Under the pieces are notes generated by a model, which was given only the letters and a program-made list of their open reading frames with translations, had not been told where the DNA came from and made no database searches. A program made the translations under genes and the position numbers. Of a stretch of 23,971 nt of DNA, positions 21,457-23,971 are shown piece after piece; the first letter of the stretch is position 1; every line of letters starts with the position of its first letter. The stretch spans positions 1 through 23,971 of the forward strand of contig JBFWVT010000079.1 in assembly GCA_050246595.1 (NCBI GenBank), read 5' to 3'. Source of the DNA: DATARH01 sp050246595 (lineage in GTDB: Bacteria; Pseudomonadota; Alphaproteobacteria; ATCC43930; CGMCC-115725).

Positions 21457-21471
21457 TCCCGACCCTTGCGG

Positions 21472-22203
21472 CTATTCCAGCAGCTCGGGCAGCCCCCGGA
21501 TGATGCGGTGGGGCCGGATCGGCGAGTCGGAGGGCAGACCGACGCCGTAGCCGTCATACCAGATTGCGAAAATTCCGAGCCGCTGCGGAGCGACCACCTC
21601 CCATTCGAGATTGTCGCCGACCATCCAGGTCTCGTGCGCACCGACACCGAGCGAAGCAAGCGCGTGAATATAGGCTTGCTCCTCGGGTTTCCCGAACCCG
21701 TGTTCGCCCTCGATCTGGATGTGATCGAACCGGTGTTCGAGCGCGAACCGCACAACCTTGGCGCGCTGCGCCTCGGCCGCGCCGTTGGTCACAAGAGCGA
21801 GCTTGACCCCCAGCTCCTTCAGCCTGTCGAGCGTCTCGTGCGCTCCCGGAAACATGCGCAGCTCGGCCTCATGGATTTGCTGAAAGCGGTCGGCGACGGC
21901 ATGGCACAGCTCGGCCGGCGGCGCCGCGATGCCGGTGGACACGGCCAGCCCGCACAGCGCATTTTCGACGATGTGCCGGCGGGCATCCCCGATACGGTGG
22001 CGCCAGTCCTTGTGGCGTGCCTGATCGGCCCAGAGATAGCGCGAATAGTCCTGGATCGCGGCCACGACATGTTTTGGCGGGTGCGGTTCGAGGTGGTCGG
22101 CAAACTCGGCGACGACCCGCTCCCACTGATCGGCCGCCTGGCCGAACGCAGCAAGAATCGTGTCGTCGAGATCAAACAGGATCGCGGTCGGGAGAGTGGG
22201 CAT
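21472..22203 (-). CDS. HAD-superfamily hydrolase
   Basis: A 243-residue phosphatase-like HAD protein. Motif I is LFDLDDTI (nucleophile Asp11, acid/base Asp13), motif II LVTNGA, motif III Lys in GFGKPEE, motif IV MVGDNLEWEV. The alpha-helical cap follows motif I (class C1), as in YjjG/PSPase-like nucleotidases and phosphoglycolate phosphatases. The exact substrate is unknown. It has no clear ribosome site; TATAAT lies six bases before the ATG, suggesting a leaderless mRNA. Its stop converges on the binding-protein gene with only a 15-base gap. Confidence 0.92.
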   Translation of the reverse strand: MPTLPTAILFDLDDTILAAFGQAADQWERVVAEFADHLEPHPPKHVVAAIQDYSRYLWADQARHKDWRHRIGDARRHIVENALCGLAVSTGIAAPPAELCHAVADRFQQIHEAELRMFPGAHETLDRLKELGVKLALVTNGAAEAQRAKVVRFALEHRFDHIQIEGEHGFGKPEEQAYIHALASLGVGAHETWMVGDNLEWEVVAPQRLGIFAIWYDGYGVGLPSDSPIRPHRIIRGLPELLE

Positions 22204-22209
22204 TGGCGG

Positions 22210-22215
22210 ATTATA
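22210..22215 (-). promoter_or_regulatory. TATAAT -10 box of the HAD gene
   Basis: A consensus -10 (TATAAT, leftward) lies six bases before the ATG at 22203. Transcription would then begin at or next to the start codon. The -35 (TGGTTA region) is poor. Confidence 0.4.
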
Positions 22216-22251
22216 CGAACCGCGGCCGACAATAACCAGCCGTTGTAGTGT

Positions 22252-23910
22252 CCTAATCCCGCCTTCGCCGGATGAGGGTACAAATCTGAGCAGTCTACCG
22301 GCATTTCTGGGGTAAAGTTCAGGAGGTTACGGGAGATTGAACGGGGCAGCGATGGCGGACCCGACGGGTGGATCGAAAAGCGAGGCGCTGAGGCTCGATT
22401 TCGACCGCCGGCCCCTGCGCAATTTCGCGGCTCGACGATCACCTCCGATGCTGGGCTGCCGGCGTACCGCGAGCTGGATGATGCGCTGAGCCTGACGGAC
22501 ACCGCAGCCGATAGGCTGGCCGATGCGCGTACCGGCAAGAACGGTCGGCATCGACTGGCAGGGCTGTTGCGCCAATCGGTGTTCGGACGGCTGGCCGGCT
22601 ATGAGGACGTAAACGACGCCGAACGGCCGTGCCGCGATCCGGCGATGCGCTGGGTGGTCGGCGACCGGGCGATCACCGGCCCTGCCGCCTCGGCCGGCCG
22701 GATGGGGCGCTTTGAGACGAAATGGCTGAGCCGGCCCGAGAACTTTGCCGCTCTCGCCGATCCGCCCGGCCAGTGGATCGAGAAGGTGCGCCAGCGGCGA
22801 TCTCCCAAAACCATCGTGCTCGACACGGATTCGAGCGAAAGCCCGACCTACGGCGAGCAGGAAGGCAGCACCTACAATGGACAGTTTGCCGGCACCTGTA
22901 TCATCCGCTGTTCGTGTTCAACCGGTTCGGCGACGTCGAACGATGCGCATTGCGGCCGGGCAACGTCCACAGTGCTGACGGCTGGCGCGCGCTGCCGGAG
23001 CCAGTGATCGCTCGCTACCGGGGGAGCGTGAAGCGCCTCTACTTCCGGGGCGAGGCGGCGTTCGGTAATCCCGAGATGTACGAGTACCTCGAAGCCGAGG
23101 GCATCGGCTACGCGATCCGGCTGCCGGCCAACCGGGTCTTGCAGGACAGGATCGGGTATTTGCTCAAGCGTCCGGTCGGGCGACCGCCGCACGAGGTGCG
23201 ACGCTGCTCTGCCAGCTTTTCCTATCAGGCGCAGAGTTGGAACAAGCCGCGCCATGTCCCGGCCAAGGTCGAATGGCACCCGGGCGAGCTGTACCCGCGC
23301 GTCGGCTTTATCGTCAGCAATCTGCCGCGCTCTGCCGAGGGCACCGTTGCCTTCTACAATCAGCGCGGCACGTGCGAGCAGCACATCAAGGAAGGCAAGA
23401 ACGCGATCGAATGGACCCGGCTGTCATGCCGGACCTTCGCTGCCACTGCCGTGCGCCTCCGGCTCCATGCGCTCGCCTACAATCTGGCCAACTTCATGCA
23501 GATGCTGGCGATGCCGAAGACGGCAGACCCGTGGTCGCTGACCAGCCTACGCGAGAAGCCGATCAAGATCGGCGCGAAGGTCACAAGCCATGGCCGCTAT
23601 GTCACGTTCCAGCCGGCCGAAATCGCGGTGTCGCGGCAGAAGTTCGCCGATATCCTGTCGCTGATCGCCCTGTTGCGGGCGCCACCCGAGGCGGCATGAC
23701 GGGCGCTAAGGTCAGATGCGGCGACGGAATGACGGGCGGGGTGCGCCTTGAAGCTGGTAAAGTACTGCACATTGGCGCGCTGGTGCCACCAACCGACGAC
23801 CCGGACCGCCTCCTGGCGCACGCCGACGGCGATTTCCCGTTGCCCAAACCGCTCAACAGCGCGATCCTGGCCCGAAATTGCCGAGTATCTGGCGAATGTC
23901 GGCTTACAGG
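22252..23910 (+). mobile_element. IS1380-family insertion sequence, degenerate
   Basis: The transposase remnant at 22353-23699 defines it. Tentative ends are CCTAATCCCGCCTTCGCC at 22252 and, inverted, GGCGAATGTCGGCTTACAGG ending at 23910. These share CCT..CCG..TTCGCC with gaps, giving 1,659 bp, the usual IS1380-family size. No target duplication was seen, so the ends are uncertain. Confidence 0.5.
22353..23699 (+). pseudogene. IS1380-family transposase, frameshifted
   Basis: A DDE group-1 transposase of about 450 residues in three frames. It starts MADPTGGSKSEALRLDFDRR; a frame change near 22412-22418 leads to FRGSTITSDAGLPAYRELDD; a second near 22897-22899 joins LDTDSSESPTYGEQEGSTYN (first Asp block) to YHPLFVFNRFGDVERCALRP. 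Each break looks like a single-base deletion, since one added base restores the family sequence. The last third (VAFYNQRGTCEQHIKEGKNA, then the YNLANFMQML region) is intact through the stop at 23699. It cannot make a whole transposase unless the breaks are sequencing errors. Confidence 0.88.
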
Positions 23911-23971
23911 CTTACCTCATCCTGAGGCGCCTCGCGAAGCGAGGCCTCGAAGGACGCACGATGCCGATGCC
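23700..23971. other. IS1380 right flank and a dispersed palindrome
   Basis: No gene is seen. At about 23917-23961 lies CCTCATCCTGAGGCGCCTCG followed by CGAAGCGAGGCCTCGAAGGA, a palindrome type very common between rhizobial genes. The window ends just after it. Confidence 0.6.

Noticed and set aside
1..23971. tRNA, rRNA or CRISPR arrays
   Set aside because: No cloverleaf, rRNA-like core or regularly spaced direct repeat with unique spacers was seen; the 22-bp phased TTCCCTG arrays are too short and lack spacers of that kind.

Overview
The window looks like a chromosomal stretch from a GC-rich alphaproteobacterium, most likely Hyphomicrobiales (Rhizobiales; Bradyrhizobium/Xanthobacteraceae-like). 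The signs are GC-rich genes with strong third-position GC bias, a TPP-riboswitch-led thiO-thiS-thiG operon, rhizobial-type IS1595 and IS1380 transposases, and many small hairpin repeats between genes (GGCGGA..TCCGCC, CCCGGCGAAAGCCGGG, CCTCATCCTGAGG types). No rRNA, tRNA or CRISPR was seen. The genus is inferred, not proven.

Layout. 1-1640: three leftward genes for small exported proteins of unknown function. 1667-3848: a leftward aldo/keto reductase divergent from a rightward BNR/sialidase-like propeller protein. 3944-6281: a lower-GC accessory block with a solitary D12-class adenine methyltransferase (leftward) and two rightward unknown genes, one with a J-domain-like HPD segment. 6282-10420: a mobile or accessory block holding a three-TM unknown membrane protein, an IS1595-family transposase translationally coupled to a coiled-coil partner gene, a divergent XRE regulator with palindromic operators between them, a candidate small RNA, a 52-residue gene and a MerR-like protein. 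This block is bordered by 25-bp inverted repeats, themselves flanked by direct repeats and by TTCCCTG motifs phased at 22 bp.

10424-11744: an SMP-30/gluconolactonase-type lactonase and an ArsC-family reductase, probably co-transcribed. They converge on a leftward jelly-roll (galactose-binding-like) protein at 11875-12525. 12629-12991: a small membrane protein. 13140-16079: a leftward 773-residue amidase-signature protein and an aconitase-swivel (LeuD/DmdB-like) small subunit without its large subunit. 16216-18485: thiG, thiS and thiO (leftward) behind a TPP riboswitch; thiO has no ordinary start codon. 18578-19822: an M20 N-carbamoyl-amino-acid/allantoate-type amidohydrolase, divergent from a periplasmic-binding protein with a long Pro/Ala-rich tail (19987-21456). 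21472-22203: a HAD phosphatase. 22252-23910: an IS1380-family element whose transposase is broken by at least two frameshifts.

How the genes work together. The thi genes make the thiazole half of thiamine under TPP feedback. The amidase, aconitase-like subunit, M20 amidohydrolase, lactonase and aldo/keto reductase fit a scavenging, catabolic soil lifestyle, but no complete catabolic pathway is present. The most unusual material lies between 3.9 and 10.4 kb: the mobile block with nested repeats, the candidate sRNA and the transposase/partner/regulator cluster.
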